From Micromonospora nigra (GTDB taxonomy: Bacteria; Actinomycetota; Actinomycetes; Mycobacteriales; Micromonosporaceae), in NCBI RefSeq assembly GCF_900091585.1, contig NZ_FMHT01000003.1:3835501-3899500 (forward strand): a stretch of DNA of 64,000 bases, read 5' to 3'. The notes beneath the pieces were generated by a model, which was not told where the DNA came from, ran no database searches, and worked only from the letters and a program-made list of their open reading frames with translations. Made by a program: the position numbers and the translations under genes. Of this stretch, positions 8,693-16,503 are shown one piece after another (the first letter of the stretch is position 1; every line of letters begins with the position of its first letter).

Positions 8693-8815
8693 ACCCGTCG
8701 GCGGCGCCCGGCCGGGGTGCCGCCGACGGCTGGCCGCACCCTCGGCGGCATCCCCGTCGGTGCCCGGGGTCGCGGCAGTCGATGTGACGAAACATGTTGG
8801 TGTGCCGCCGTCCTG

Positions 8816-8848
8816 CGTCACGCAAATGCATGACGCATTTGCGTGACG
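8816..8848. promoter_or_regulatory. perfect 14-bp inverted repeat, possible operator
   Basis: CGTCACGCAAATGC and GCATTTGCGTGACG are exact reverse complements separated by ATGAC. There is no T-run on either side, so a protein-binding operator is more likely than an intrinsic terminator. It lies 289 bp upstream of the thioredoxin start and 371 bp upstream of the MaoC start; either could be the target. Confidence 0.5.
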
Positions 8849-8918
8849 AGGGGTGATGGGAGCGTTTCCAGGGTGATCGGCGCGAAGGTGCGCTACGGGC
8901 CGGTAACTTGAACAGTGA

Positions 8919-8966
8919 CTAGGGTGTATGCAAGCTGGAAAGATCGCCCGAACATTGGTTGATCAT
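8919..8966 (-). other. possible 15-codon upstream reading frame in an AT-rich island
   Basis: ATG at 8966 preceded by GGAGGGTG encodes MINQCSGDLSSLHTP and stops at 8919. It points toward the thioredoxin gene and contains one Cys codon. It may be a leader peptide or chance; the surrounding base composition is unusually AT-rich for this genome. Confidence 0.2.
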
Positions 8967-9218
8967 CACCCTCCGTAGTGTTACAAAACGATAAATGTGA
9001 TCCCGGTCTCTGTCGACGTCGGACGTGCGTACGGCAGAATCTTGGGCATCAGAGCGTGGGCGGCGGGTGCCGGGGAGGGCCCCGCCGCTCATTGCGTCCG
9101 CTCCCGGTTTCCCCGGTCGGTGTGAGATTTCCACCCGCCGTGCGCCCCGACCGGAGCCTTAACCCTCGATAAGGCATGCTGTGCCGAACTCCATCGCCGC
9201 CCGTCGAAGGGGACACGA

Positions 9219-9734
9219 ATGCAGTTCGGCCGCTACTACGAGGAGTTCGAGGTCGGCGCGGTCTACCGGCACTGGCCCGGCAAGACGGTCACCGAGTACG
9301 ACGACCACCTCTTCTGCCTGCTCACCATGAACCACCACCCGTTGCACATGGACGCGCACTACGCCGAGACGGCGAGCCAGTTCACGCGCAACGTCGTGGT
9401 CGGCAACTACATCTACTCGTTGCTGCTCGGCATGTCGGTGCCCGACGTCAGCGGCAAGGCGATCGCCAACCTGGAGGTCGAGTCGCTGCGGCACGTCGCT
9501 CCGACCTTCCACGGCGACACCATCTACGGCGAGACCACCGTGCTGGACAAGCGGGAGTCCGGCTCCAAGCCCGACCGGGGGGTGGTGTCGGTGGAGACCC
9601 GCGGCTACAACCAGGACGGCGTGATGGTCTGCGTCTTCCGCCGCCGGGTGATGGTCCCGAAGAAGGAGTACGCGGCCGCGGCCGTGCCGGAGGGGGTCGA
9701 CCCCGAGCGGCCGAGCTTCCCCGAGCCGCGCTGA
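9219..9734 (+). CDS. MaoC-family hydratase, mesaconyl-CoA hydratase-like
   Basis: A 171-residue single hot-dog domain. It starts with FGRYYEEFEVGAVY and has HHPLHMD, followed by LRHVAPTFHGDTIYGETTVL, which matches the actinobacterial MaoC proteins encoded near ccr, meaA and citE-like genes. It would hydrate an unsaturated acyl-CoA such as mesaconyl-CoA. GAAGGGG lies about 7 nt before the ATG. A canonical intrinsic terminator (9784-9824) follows about 50 bp after the stop, so it is transcribed alone. The substrate is inferred from family resemblance and from the dehydrogenase and lyase genes elsewhere in the first 4 kb. Confidence 0.75.
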   Translation: MQFGRYYEEFEVGAVYRHWPGKTVTEYDDHLFCLLTMNHHPLHMDAHYAETASQFTRNVVVGNYIYSLLLGMSVPDVSGKAIANLEVESLRHVAPTFHGDTIYGETTVLDKRESGSKPDRGVVSVETRGYNQDGVMVCVFRRRVMVPKKEYAAAAVPEGVDPERPSFPEPR

Positions 9735-9783
9735 TCCGGTGGCTGGTCGCCGCAACCCGACGGTCCAGCCGACGAGCGGTGTT

Positions 9784-9824
9784 GGGCCCCTTCCCCCGGG
9801 TTCCGGGTGGTAGGGGCCCTTTTT
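9784..9824 (+). terminator. intrinsic terminator after the maoC-like gene
   Basis: GGGCCCCT (9784-9791) pairs perfectly with AGGGGCCC (9812-9819), an inner CCCGG/CCGGG stem may stack inside, and TTTTT follows at 9820-9824. This is one of the few classic U-tailed terminators in the window. Confidence 0.85.
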
Positions 9825-9860
9825 GTGGTTTCGGGGCATATGCTGGCGCCGGAGGTGCCC

Positions 9861-10373
9861 ATGAGCCACTCCCTCGCCGGAGAGCCGTCCGCTGCCGGTC
9901 ACCGCGCCGTACCGCTGACCACCGCGCGCTACTCCGCCGCCGAATGGGATCTGCTGACCGGCCTGCCCGGCCGGGTGGTCGTGGCCGCCACCGCGCCGGC
10001 CCCGGGGCGATCCCACCGGGGGGTGTCAGCCGGGCTTGCCGGTCTCGAGGCGGTCGCCGCCGGCCGGGGCTTCGACAGCGATCTCGTCCGGGCGGTCGTC
10101 GCCACCATCTACGCCCGACACGACGGGGCCCCGCCGCGCGTCGAGCGCCTCACCGACGTGGTGGACCTGCTCGCCGCGTGCCGGGCGGCCGTGCGGGTCC
10201 TCGACCGGCGGGCCGACCCCGCCGACTCGGCGGCGTACCGGCAGTGGGTGCAGTCGGTCGCTGCCCGGGTCTGCCAGGCCGGCCCACCCGAGGCGCCGGC
10301 TTGCGACCGGCCGCTCGCGCCGGCCGACCGCCGCTTCCTCGACCGTCTCGGCGGCGCGCTCGGCCTGCGCTGA
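9861..10373 (+). CDS. hypothetical protein
   Basis: A 170-residue soluble protein, Ala/Arg-rich, that I do not recognise. It contains YSAAEWDLLTGLPGRVVVAA near the N terminus and RFLDRLGGALGLR at the C terminus, and appears mostly helical. The ATG at 9861 has GGAGG at 5 nt; an in-frame ATG at 9840 is closer to the preceding terminator. It lies alone between that terminator and the 20-bp repeat array starting 18 bp after its stop. Confidence 0.65.
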   Translation: MSHSLAGEPSAAGHRAVPLTTARYSAAEWDLLTGLPGRVVVAATAPAPGRSHRGVSAGLAGLEAVAAGRGFDSDLVRAVVATIYARHDGAPPRVERLTDVVDLLAACRAAVRVLDRRADPADSAAYRQWVQSVAARVCQAGPPEAPACDRPLAPADRRFLDRLGGALGLR

Positions 10374-10390
10374 CCGCCCTCCGGCCTCCC

Positions 10391-10519
10391 CGGCCCTCGC
10401 CCGTGCTTCCCGGCCCTCGCCCGTGCTTCCCGGCCCTCGCCCGTGCTTCCCGGCCCTCGCCCGTGCTTCCCGGCCCTCGCCCGTGCTTCCCGGCCCTCGC
10501 CCGTGCTTCCCGGCCCTCG
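10391..10519. repeat. 20-bp perfect minisatellite, six copies plus a partial, with G-quadruplex potential
   Basis: The unit CGGCCCTCGCCCGTGCTTCC is repeated exactly at 10391, 10411, 10431, 10451, 10471 and 10491, followed by nine bases of a seventh copy. The unit length is not a multiple of three and the array is intergenic. On the minus strand each unit gives three GGG tracts separated by 2, 3 and 6 bases, so the array meets the G3N1-7 quadruplex rule throughout. Confidence 0.95.
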
Positions 10520-10593
10520 GCTGGGCACCAGTTCGCGGCGCTGTCGCCGGCCGCGCTCCGGTGGCCCGGTGTGGCCGCGTACCCTGCGAGTCC

Positions 10594-11217
10594 GTGACCG
10601 GTGAGCAGCTCGACGTCGGCGTGGGACCGTGGCCCGGCGACCCGCCGGACGACCCGCGGTACGACCCCGACCTGCTCGCGCAGGGCGATCGCCGCAACGT
10701 GGTGGACCGCTACCGCTACTGGCGCCGGGAGGCGGTGGTGGCCGACCTGGACCTGCGTCGACACGACTTCCACGTGGCGATCGAGAACTGGCAGCACGAC
10801 TTCAACATCGGCACGGTCGTCCGCAACGCGAACGCCTTCCTCGCCGCCGAGGTGCACATCGTGGGTCGCCGCAGGTGGAACCGGCGGGGTGCCATGGTGA
10901 CCGATCGCTACCAGCACGTGCGGCACCACGAGAGCATCGAGGATTTCGTCGTCTGGGCGGCGGGGCTCGACCTGCCCGTGGTCGGCATCGACAATCTGCC
11001 GGGCTCCCGGCCGCTGGAGACCACCACCGTGCCGCGCCGCTGCGTCCTGCTGTTCGGGCAGGAGGGGCCCGGCCTGTCGGACCCGGCCCGCGCCGCCTGC
11101 GCGCAGCTGTTCTCCATCGCCCAGTACGGCTCGACGCGGTCGATCAACGCCGGTGTGGCCAGCGGGATCGCCATGCACGCCTGGATCCGCGCCCACGCCG
11201 GGCCACCACCGCCCTGA
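10594..11217 (+). CDS. SpoU/TrmH-family RNA 2'-O-methyltransferase
   Basis: A 207-residue protein of the SPOUT superfamily carrying the three SpoU motifs: NIGTVVRNANAF (motif 1), LFGQEGPGLSDPA (motif 2) and SIAQYGSTRSINAGVASGIA (motif 3). The motifs form the trefoil-knot SAM site. An N-terminal region of about 50 residues may contact RNA. It should methylate a ribose in tRNA or rRNA; the target cannot be told from sequence. TACCCT (10580-10585) stands 8 nt before the GTG at 10594, suggesting a leaderless or nearly leaderless mRNA. It starts 75 bp after the minisatellite. Confidence 0.85.
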   Translation: MTGEQLDVGVGPWPGDPPDDPRYDPDLLAQGDRRNVVDRYRYWRREAVVADLDLRRHDFHVAIENWQHDFNIGTVVRNANAFLAAEVHIVGRRRWNRRGAMVTDRYQHVRHHESIEDFVVWAAGLDLPVVGIDNLPGSRPLETTTVPRRCVLLFGQEGPGLSDPARAACAQLFSIAQYGSTRSINAGVASGIAMHAWIRAHAGPPPP

Positions 11218-11223
11218 GGGCCC

Positions 11224-11268
11224 GTGTCGCTCGGCACCGCCCCAGGGTCGGTCGACGCCGAGCGGCAC
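11224..11268 (+). terminator. possible hairpin terminator after the RNA methyltransferase
   Basis: GTGTCGCTCGGC (11224-11235) can pair with GCCGAGCGGCAC (11257-11268) at 11 of 12 positions, starting 6 bp after the stop codon. There is no U-run. Confidence 0.35.
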
Positions 11269-11343
11269 CCGACCGACATTTCGCCTGCCGCCGATCTGCG
11301 CGCTCCGCTTGACGTGCCGCTGGTGTGGGGTGACGGTGGAGTA

Positions 11344-12042
11344 GTGAGTGTCGCGGTGAGTTGTCCGAGATGTGGCGGTCCGGTGCGGCCGCCGGACCTG
11401 ATGCACTCCGAGTCGCGCTGCCCCGACTGCGGGCCGGTGGCCCCGCTGCACGTGCCCGAGAACATCGGCGCGGACATCGTGGCCAGCGTGGTCGACCGGA
11501 TCACCGCCGGGGCGGATCCCCCCCGCCGGCCGGTCGCGCCGTTGTGGTGCCCGTGGCCGCTGCCGCCCGGTTGGACCCTGACCGGAGTGGCGTGGGCGGG
11601 GGACGACCACACGGGGGTGCGGGCCACCGCGCTCTCCTGCGCCGGCCCGGAGCCGCTGAGCGGTGGGCCCGCCGACCTGGTCTTCGTGGCCGAGGAACCG
11701 GGCGTGGGGCTGGGCAGCCGCCTCGCCGGGGTGGCGGGCCCCGATCCGGGCCCGCAACTCGCCGAGGCGCTGGACGATCCGGGCCCCGGACACCCGGGCC
11801 ACGTCGGTCGGGCGGGGGTCCGGGCGGCCGGTCACCCCACTCCACTGTGGTTGGTGAGTTCGCTGACAGATCGAAGCGCGTACGCCGGTGAGGCTCGGGG
11901 AATGTGGCTACATGCGATAGCCTGGCCGGCGGGTGCGGGGCATCTGCTCGCGGAGGATGTGGAACTTCACGACCTGACCGAGTGGACGCCGTCCGAACTC
12001 GTGTACGGCGCACCGTCCCCGTACTTGCACGGGAAGGCTTGA
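11344..12042 (+). CDS. zinc-ribbon-like actinobacterial protein (DUF6758-like)
   Basis: A 232-residue protein opening with SCPRCGGPVRPP and then RCPDCGPVAPLH, two CxxC knuckles that could bind one zinc ion. The rest is a globular region containing WCPWPLPPGWTLTG, WLVSSLTDRS and WLHAIAWPAGAGHLLAEDVELHDL. It resembles actinobacterial conserved proteins annotated as DUF6758; no activity is known. The start is uncertain: GTG at 11344 (GGAG very close) or 11356, and the frame is open to 11224. It lies upstream of the 52-aa membrane protein, 115 bp away. Confidence 0.6.
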   Translation: MSVAVSCPRCGGPVRPPDLMHSESRCPDCGPVAPLHVPENIGADIVASVVDRITAGADPPRRPVAPLWCPWPLPPGWTLTGVAWAGDDHTGVRATALSCAGPEPLSGGPADLVFVAEEPGVGLGSRLAGVAGPDPGPQLAEALDDPGPGHPGHVGRAGVRAAGHPTPLWLVSSLTDRSAYAGEARGMWLHAIAWPAGAGHLLAEDVELHDLTEWTPSELVYGAPSPYLHGKA

Positions 12043-12157
12043 CACGCCACCGGATTGTCGGGGAACGGACGCAGATCTTCACTGTACGACACCACACTGA
12101 TACTCTGGGTGCCGCTGCGGTAATGGGACCCGGCGCCGCGCGAGAGGATGGCCCGCC

Positions 12158-12316
12158 ATGGTCAAGAAGGTCCTCACCTGGGCCGGAATCGCTTTCTTGA
12201 TCTTCTTCGTCGCCTATCGGCCAAACTCGGCGGCGGATGTGTTCAAGTCTCTGGGCGGCGGCATCGTGGACATCGCACAGGGCTTCGGCGACTTCTTCAC
12301 CAGTCTCGTCGCCTAG
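12158..12316 (+). CDS. 52-residue single-pass membrane protein
   Basis: ATG at 12158 (GAGAGGA about 9 nt upstream) encodes MVKKVLTWAGIAFLIFFVAY, then a short polar segment and the amphipathic tail GGGIVDIAQGFGDFFTSLVA. One N-terminal transmembrane helix (about 5-20) is evident. It ends 6 bp before the ATG of the PH-domain protein, which has no ribosome site of its own, so the two are probably translationally coupled. Small proteins of this layout occur upstream of similar genes in actinobacteria. Function unknown. Confidence 0.7.
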   Translation: MVKKVLTWAGIAFLIFFVAYRPNSAADVFKSLGGGIVDIAQGFGDFFTSLVA

Positions 12317-12322
12317 CCGCCG

Positions 12323-13198
12323 ATGGGAAGCCCCTCCGGCCCCCCCTTCGACCCGGACGACCCCGACCGGGAGCGGCGCGAGCGCGACACGGAGCCGATC
12401 CCCAGGATCGGCCCCGACGACGGCCCGGGCTACGGCTCCGGTCCGGGGTTGTCCGACGGTCCGTCCCTCTCGGACGACGCCGGCTACGGTGACGGCCCCG
12501 GCTACGCAGGTCAGGGTCGGTCCGGCAGAACCTGGGTCCGTGATCCCGAGGCGGGTTACCAGCCGCCGCAGATCTCGGAAGACGAGCTGGCCGGGCTGCG
12601 CGCCGACGCCGCCGGCATGGCCCCCCGCCGGGTACTGCCCCTGGAGGACGAACCGAGTTCCCTGGTGGCCCGCTACCTGTTCCCCACGGAGCGGTACCGG
12701 GGCGAGTGGAAACGACACTGGATCCACCTGTCCACTCCGATCCTCGTCGGCATCGCCGCGACCTTCGTGCTCGGCTACCTGTCCGGCTTCCTCGCCGGCC
12801 AGGACGTGGGTGCCCTCACCACCATCGCCGTGCTCGCCTGGTTCGCGGTGATGGGCTGGGTGGCCTGGAGGGTCGCCGACTGGTGGTACGACCGGTTCAT
12901 CCTGACCAACAAGCGGGTCATGGTGGTCAACGGGATCATCACCCGCCGGGTGGCCATGATGCCGCTGGTCCGCGTCACCGACATGAAGTACGAGCAGACG
13001 CCGACCGGCCGCGCCCTCAACTACGGGACATTCGTGCTGGAGTCCGCCGGCCAGGAACAGGCGCTCCGCGAGATCAAGAACCTGCCCAACCCGAACGAGC
13101 TCTACCTGCGCGTCGTCGAGGAGATGTACGAGCCGCAGGCGGTCGAGGCGCGGCTGGGCAAGGAAGCCGACGAGGCCAAGGCCGACGACGGGGCCTGA
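12323..13198 (+). CDS. bacterial PH-domain (bPH2/YdbT-like) membrane protein
   Basis: A 291-residue protein. Residues 1-100 are disordered and rich in Asp, Gly and Pro. Two transmembrane helices follow (about 138-160 and 165-185), then WYDRFILTNKRVMVVNGIITRRVAMMPLVRV, the hallmark start of a bPH2 domain, and a charged C-terminal helix. Topology is consistent with a cytoplasmic PH-like domain on the membrane. It is coupled to the 52-residue membrane protein (6 bp upstream). The ECF sigma gene follows about 100 bp downstream on the same strand. Confidence 0.8.
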   Translation: MGSPSGPPFDPDDPDRERRERDTEPIPRIGPDDGPGYGSGPGLSDGPSLSDDAGYGDGPGYAGQGRSGRTWVRDPEAGYQPPQISEDELAGLRADAAGMAPRRVLPLEDEPSSLVARYLFPTERYRGEWKRHWIHLSTPILVGIAATFVLGYLSGFLAGQDVGALTTIAVLAWFAVMGWVAWRVADWWYDRFILTNKRVMVVNGIITRRVAMMPLVRVTDMKYEQTPTGRALNYGTFVLESAGQEQALREIKNLPNPNELYLRVVEEMYEPQAVEARLGKEADEAKADDGA

Positions 13199-13300
13199 AG
13201 GTTTTCGACCGAACATCGGAGCGATCGCGCACCTTTCGCCAATCGACCGCGCTCGTCGGTCGTGGCAGGCTGCCAGCAGGCCGGGGTTCGGAGGTGGCGG

Positions 13301-14137
13301 GTGACGGGCAGGGATCCTCTGGAGGAGGAGTTCCGGGATTTCGTCGCGGCCCGCTCCGGTGCCCTGCTGCGTACGGCGTACCTGTTGGCCGGGGACTGGG
13401 CCACCGCCGAGGACCTGGTGCAGACCGCGTTGACCAAGACGTACCTGGCCTGGAAGCGGCTCGGCGGCATCGAAGCTGTCGAACCGTACGCCCGCCGGGT
13501 CATGGTCAACACGTCGACCAGTTGGTGGCGGCGGCGCTGGCACGGTGAACGCCCCACAGAGGTGCTGCCCGAACGGGCCGGTGTCGACGAGATCGAGCAC
13601 CAGCTCGATCGTGACCTGCTGTGGCGCCACCTTCGTGCGCTCCCGGCCCGGCAGCGGGCGGTGCTGGTCCTGCGCTACTACGAGGACATGTCCGAGGCGC
13701 AGACCGCCGCGCTGCTCGACATCGCACCGGGCACCGTCAAGAGCCAGACCTCCCGCGCCCTCACCACCCTGCGACAGCGGCTGGGTGCAGACGCCTCCGT
13801 CGACCTGCCGGTGGCGGAGCCGCCGCCCGCGCCGCGCCCCGGTCCCGGCGGCGGTCGCCGGACCGCTCCCGCCGTACCCCGGACACCCGCTGCGGCAGGC
13901 CCGCCCCTGCCGGGCGGCGGGTCCGCGACCGGGTCCGCCGCCCGGACGGACGACCGTGCTCCGGCCGACGGCCGTGCTCTGGCCGACGGTTGTGGCTCGG
14001 TGGACGGTCGTGCCGAGGCCGACGCAGCGCCGGTCCGGCCCGCCCCCGACGCGCGGCCGGCGGACCCGCCCGGGGCCGGCGAACTGGTCCCCGCCGGTGT
14101 CCGGAGTGCGCCCGACGGCCCCGGGCCGGGCCGATGA
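13301..14137 (+). CDS. SigE-type ECF RNA polymerase sigma factor with long C-terminal tail
   Basis: A 278-residue sigma-70 family protein. Region sigma2 is at about 10-80 (LLRTAYLLAGDWATAEDLVQ), sigma4 at about 105-160 (LPARQRAVLVLRYYEDMSEA, helix-turn-helix GTVKSQTSRAL), as in the streptomycete SigE-like ECF group. Residues 170-278 form a Pro/Ala/Asp-rich tail absent from typical members (about 170 aa). GGAGG lies 6 nt before the GTG at 13301. The stop overlaps the next start (ATGA), coupling it to a membrane-anchored protein that may act as its anti-sigma factor. Confidence 0.85.
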   Translation: MTGRDPLEEEFRDFVAARSGALLRTAYLLAGDWATAEDLVQTALTKTYLAWKRLGGIEAVEPYARRVMVNTSTSWWRRRWHGERPTEVLPERAGVDEIEHQLDRDLLWRHLRALPARQRAVLVLRYYEDMSEAQTAALLDIAPGTVKSQTSRALTTLRQRLGADASVDLPVAEPPPAPRPGPGGGRRTAPAVPRTPAAAGPPLPGGGSATGSAARTDDRAPADGRALADGCGSVDGRAEADAAPVRPAPDARPADPPGAGELVPAGVRSAPDGPGPGR

Positions 14138-15381
14138 ACACCTCGGCCGGTGCAGGCGACAACCGGAAGCCGGACCCGGAACGTCCATTCGACGTGCCGC
14201 AGACCCCGTTGGAACGTGCCCTCCGGCGAACCCTCGCCGACCGGGTCGCCGTGCCGCGACCGCTCGCCGCCGACCCGGCCGGTGTGGTGCTCCGCCGAGC
14301 GCGCGCCGTCCAGCGCCGCCGGGCCGTGGCCGGGGTCGCGCTGGCCGCCGTGGCCACCGTGCTGGTCAGCACCGGGGTGGCGCAACTGCACCGGGAACCC
14401 GGACGGAACACGCCCCCGGTCGTGGTGGTCGGCGACCCGGACCGGCCGGTCTGGCCGGCCCCCACGGCGTCGACGGCCCGGCCCGTGGGCCCGGACACCG
14501 TCCCGGCCGTCGCCGAGGTCGACCTGGTCGTGGGCGCGGTGATCGCCACCGCGCAGGGCCGCCGGGTCACCCTGACCGGGGTCGGCCCGGTCGAGCGGGC
14601 GCAACGGTTGCCCGACGGGGCGGGCTGGCTGGCGGTGGGCCCCCGGACGGCGGCCGGCCGGTTCCTCTGGCGGATCGCCCCCGGTGGCGCGGCCGAGGTG
14701 CTGCTGGCCGGTGCGGACGAGATCGTCGTCGACCGGGCGGGCCACCGGGTCGCCTGGCGACAGGGCGCGGAACTGGTCACCGCAGCCGTGCTGCGGGGGC
14801 AACTGACCGATTCGGTGCGGACGGCCGTACCCGCCACCGCCGACCCGGTCCTCGTGGTGGGTGAGGCCGTCCTGGTCCGCCTCGACCGGGGCCGGTCCGG
14901 TCTGGCGCTGTGGCGTCCCGACGCCGGTGCGCCGCGACCGGCGGTCGACCGGTCCGCCGTCGCCGTCGTCGGCGCACTGCCCGACGGGCGGGTGGTCGCC
15001 CAGCAGGCCGGGGCCCGCCCCTGTCTCGCCCTGCTCGACCCGGCCCGGAGCCTGGCGGCCACCCGGATCGGCTGCGTCGCCGGGCTGGGCACCGCCGGGC
15101 GGGGCGCGGTCTCGCCGGACGGACGGTGGGCCCTGGTCGACGGCACCTCGAACGGGCAGGCCGCGGCCCTCCTGGTCGACCTCGACGACCCGGCGTCGGC
15201 GCGAACCGCATTGCCGCCGGTGGCCGGTACCGCGGCCTGGACCTCCGACGACGCGGTGTTCTACCCGGACCCCGACGGCCGGCTCGTCCGGGTCGAGCCG
15301 CTCGCCGGAGCGACCGCCAGGACCACGCCGGTGGCCGGGCTGCCGTCGGGCACCCGGCCGGTCGTCGTCACGGGCAGCTGA
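14134..15381 (+). CDS. membrane-anchored beta-propeller-like protein, possible anti-sigma partner
   Basis: A 415-residue protein with a cytoplasmic N terminus of about 60 residues (TPLERALRRTLADRVAVPRP), one transmembrane helix (about 63-85), and an extracytoplasmic part with repeated strand-rich segments such as SPDGRWALVDG and TSDDAVFYPDPDGRLVRVEPL, suggesting a WD40/TolB-like propeller. It overlaps the sigma factor by 4 bp. Genes coupled in this way to SigE-type sigma factors often encode the membrane regulator, but no zinc-containing anti-sigma motif is visible, so that role is inferred. Confidence 0.6.
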   Translation: MNTSAGAGDNRKPDPERPFDVPQTPLERALRRTLADRVAVPRPLAADPAGVVLRRARAVQRRRAVAGVALAAVATVLVSTGVAQLHREPGRNTPPVVVVGDPDRPVWPAPTASTARPVGPDTVPAVAEVDLVVGAVIATAQGRRVTLTGVGPVERAQRLPDGAGWLAVGPRTAAGRFLWRIAPGGAAEVLLAGADEIVVDRAGHRVAWRQGAELVTAAVLRGQLTDSVRTAVPATADPVLVVGEAVLVRLDRGRSGLALWRPDAGAPRPAVDRSAVAVVGALPDGRVVAQQAGARPCLALLDPARSLAATRIGCVAGLGTAGRGAVSPDGRWALVDGTSNGQAAALLVDLDDPASARTALPPVAGTAAWTSDDAVFYPDPDGRLVRVEPLAGATARTTPVAGLPSGTRPVVVTGS

Positions 15382-15599
15382 CCCGCAGCGACGTGACCCA
15401 CGGGTGGCACCCGGCCCGGCGGCGGCAGGTCGGGCTGATCGCACCACCCGGCCAGGCCGCCGGTCCACGGGCAGCGCGGGGCCTGGTGGCGGCACGGCCA
15501 CGGGTGGCAGGTCGCCCGGCGGCGTGGCCACGGGCGGGTTGACCCGCCGCGAGCAGCGAGCGCGTGCCGAGCAGGACGAGCAACCGGTAGCGTCGGGCG

Positions 15600-16463
15600 G
15601 TGACCTCGCCGCGCATCGACCTGCACACCCACTCCACGGCCAGCGACGGCACCCTCAGCCCCGAGGAACTGGTGCGCGCGGCCGCCCGCACCGGGCTCGA
15701 CGTCGTGGCGATCACCGACCACGACACCACCGCGGGTTGGGAGCCGGCGCTGCGGGCGTTGCCGCGCGGGCTGCGCCTGGTCCGCGGCGCGGAGATCTCC
15801 TGCCGGTGGTACGGCGAACAGCCGGCCGTGCCGCTGCACCTGCTGGCGTACCTCTTCGATCCGGACCACCCCGACCTCGTCGCGGAGCTGGCCCGGGTAC
15901 GGGCGGCGCGGGAGGAACGGGGCGAGCGGACCGTGGCGTTGCTGCGCGCCGACGGGGTCGACGTCAGCTGGCCGGAGATCCTGGCCGGCGCGGCCGGCGG
16001 GACGGTGGGACGCCCGCACATCGCGCAGGCGCTGATCCGCGCCGGACTGGTGACCACCACGACGGAGGCGTTCGGGCGGGACTGGCTGGGGGAGCGGTAC
16101 CGGCTGCCCAAGGAGGACATCGACGTGTTCCGGGCGGTGCGGCTGATCCGGGCCGCCGGTGGGGTGCCGGTGTTCGCCCACCCCCGGGCCACCCGGCGGG
16201 GCCGGATCGTGCCCGACCGGCTGATCGCCGAGCTGGCCGAGGTCGGACTGGCCGGACTCGAAGCCGACCACGAGGACCATTCGCCGGCCGAGCGGGCGCA
16301 CGTGAGGGCCCTGGCCGACGAGCTGGGCCTGCTGGTCACCGGCTCGTCGGACTTCCACGGCACGCACAAGACCGTCCGGCTGGGCGCCTGCACCACCGCC
16401 CCGGAAGCGTACGAACGGATCGTCGCCGAGGCGTCCGGAGTGACCGAGGTCGCTTCCGGCTGA
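15600..16463 (+). CDS. PHP-domain phosphoesterase (RNase AM/YciV-like)
   Basis: A 287-residue protein with the metal-binding motifs of the PHP family: DLHTHSTASDGT (His9 and His11), ITDHDTT, GRPHIAQAL, FAHPR and SSDFHG. These build a trinuclear metal site. The closest well-studied members are RNase AM (YciV, 5'-3' trimming of RNA) and 3',5'-nucleoside bisphosphate phosphatases. TAGCGT (15588-15593) ends exactly 6 nt before the GTG at 15600, a leaderless start. It is followed 40 bp downstream by marC, which has its own -10 box. Confidence 0.85.
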   Translation: MTSPRIDLHTHSTASDGTLSPEELVRAAARTGLDVVAITDHDTTAGWEPALRALPRGLRLVRGAEISCRWYGEQPAVPLHLLAYLFDPDHPDLVAELARVRAAREERGERTVALLRADGVDVSWPEILAGAAGGTVGRPHIAQALIRAGLVTTTTEAFGRDWLGERYRLPKEDIDVFRAVRLIRAAGGVPVFAHPRATRRGRIVPDRLIAELAEVGLAGLEADHEDHSPAERAHVRALADELGLLVTGSSDFHGTHKTVRLGACTTAPEAYERIVAEASGVTEVASG

Positions 16464-16503
16464 TCCGAGTTTCCGCCGCAGCCGGCGCGGCTACGTTGTC
16501 CGG

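Larger units (their letters stand above)
8528..9218. other. 691-bp gene-free region between thioredoxin and maoC-like genes
   Basis: No convincing gene of normal size lies here. It holds a 24-bp direct repeat (8633-8656 and 8669-8692), a perfect 14-bp inverted repeat (8816-8848), and a markedly AT-richer island (about 8900-9000) with a possible 15-codon reading frame on the minus strand (8919-8966). The maoC-like gene start is preceded by GAAGGGG. Confidence 0.6.

Noticed and set aside
10391..10519. Possible CRISPR array
   Set aside because: The 20-bp units are directly adjacent with no unique spacers, and there are no cas genes.
9176..10597. A 473-codon plus-strand frame
   Set aside because: It overlaps the MaoC and 9861-10373 genes in another frame and crosses the minisatellite; it is a composition artefact.
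11501..14188. An 895-codon open frame on the minus strand
   Set aside because: It lies opposite three well-supported genes, has Arg/Pro/Gly-rich composition typical of antisense frames in high-GC DNA, and shows no domain.
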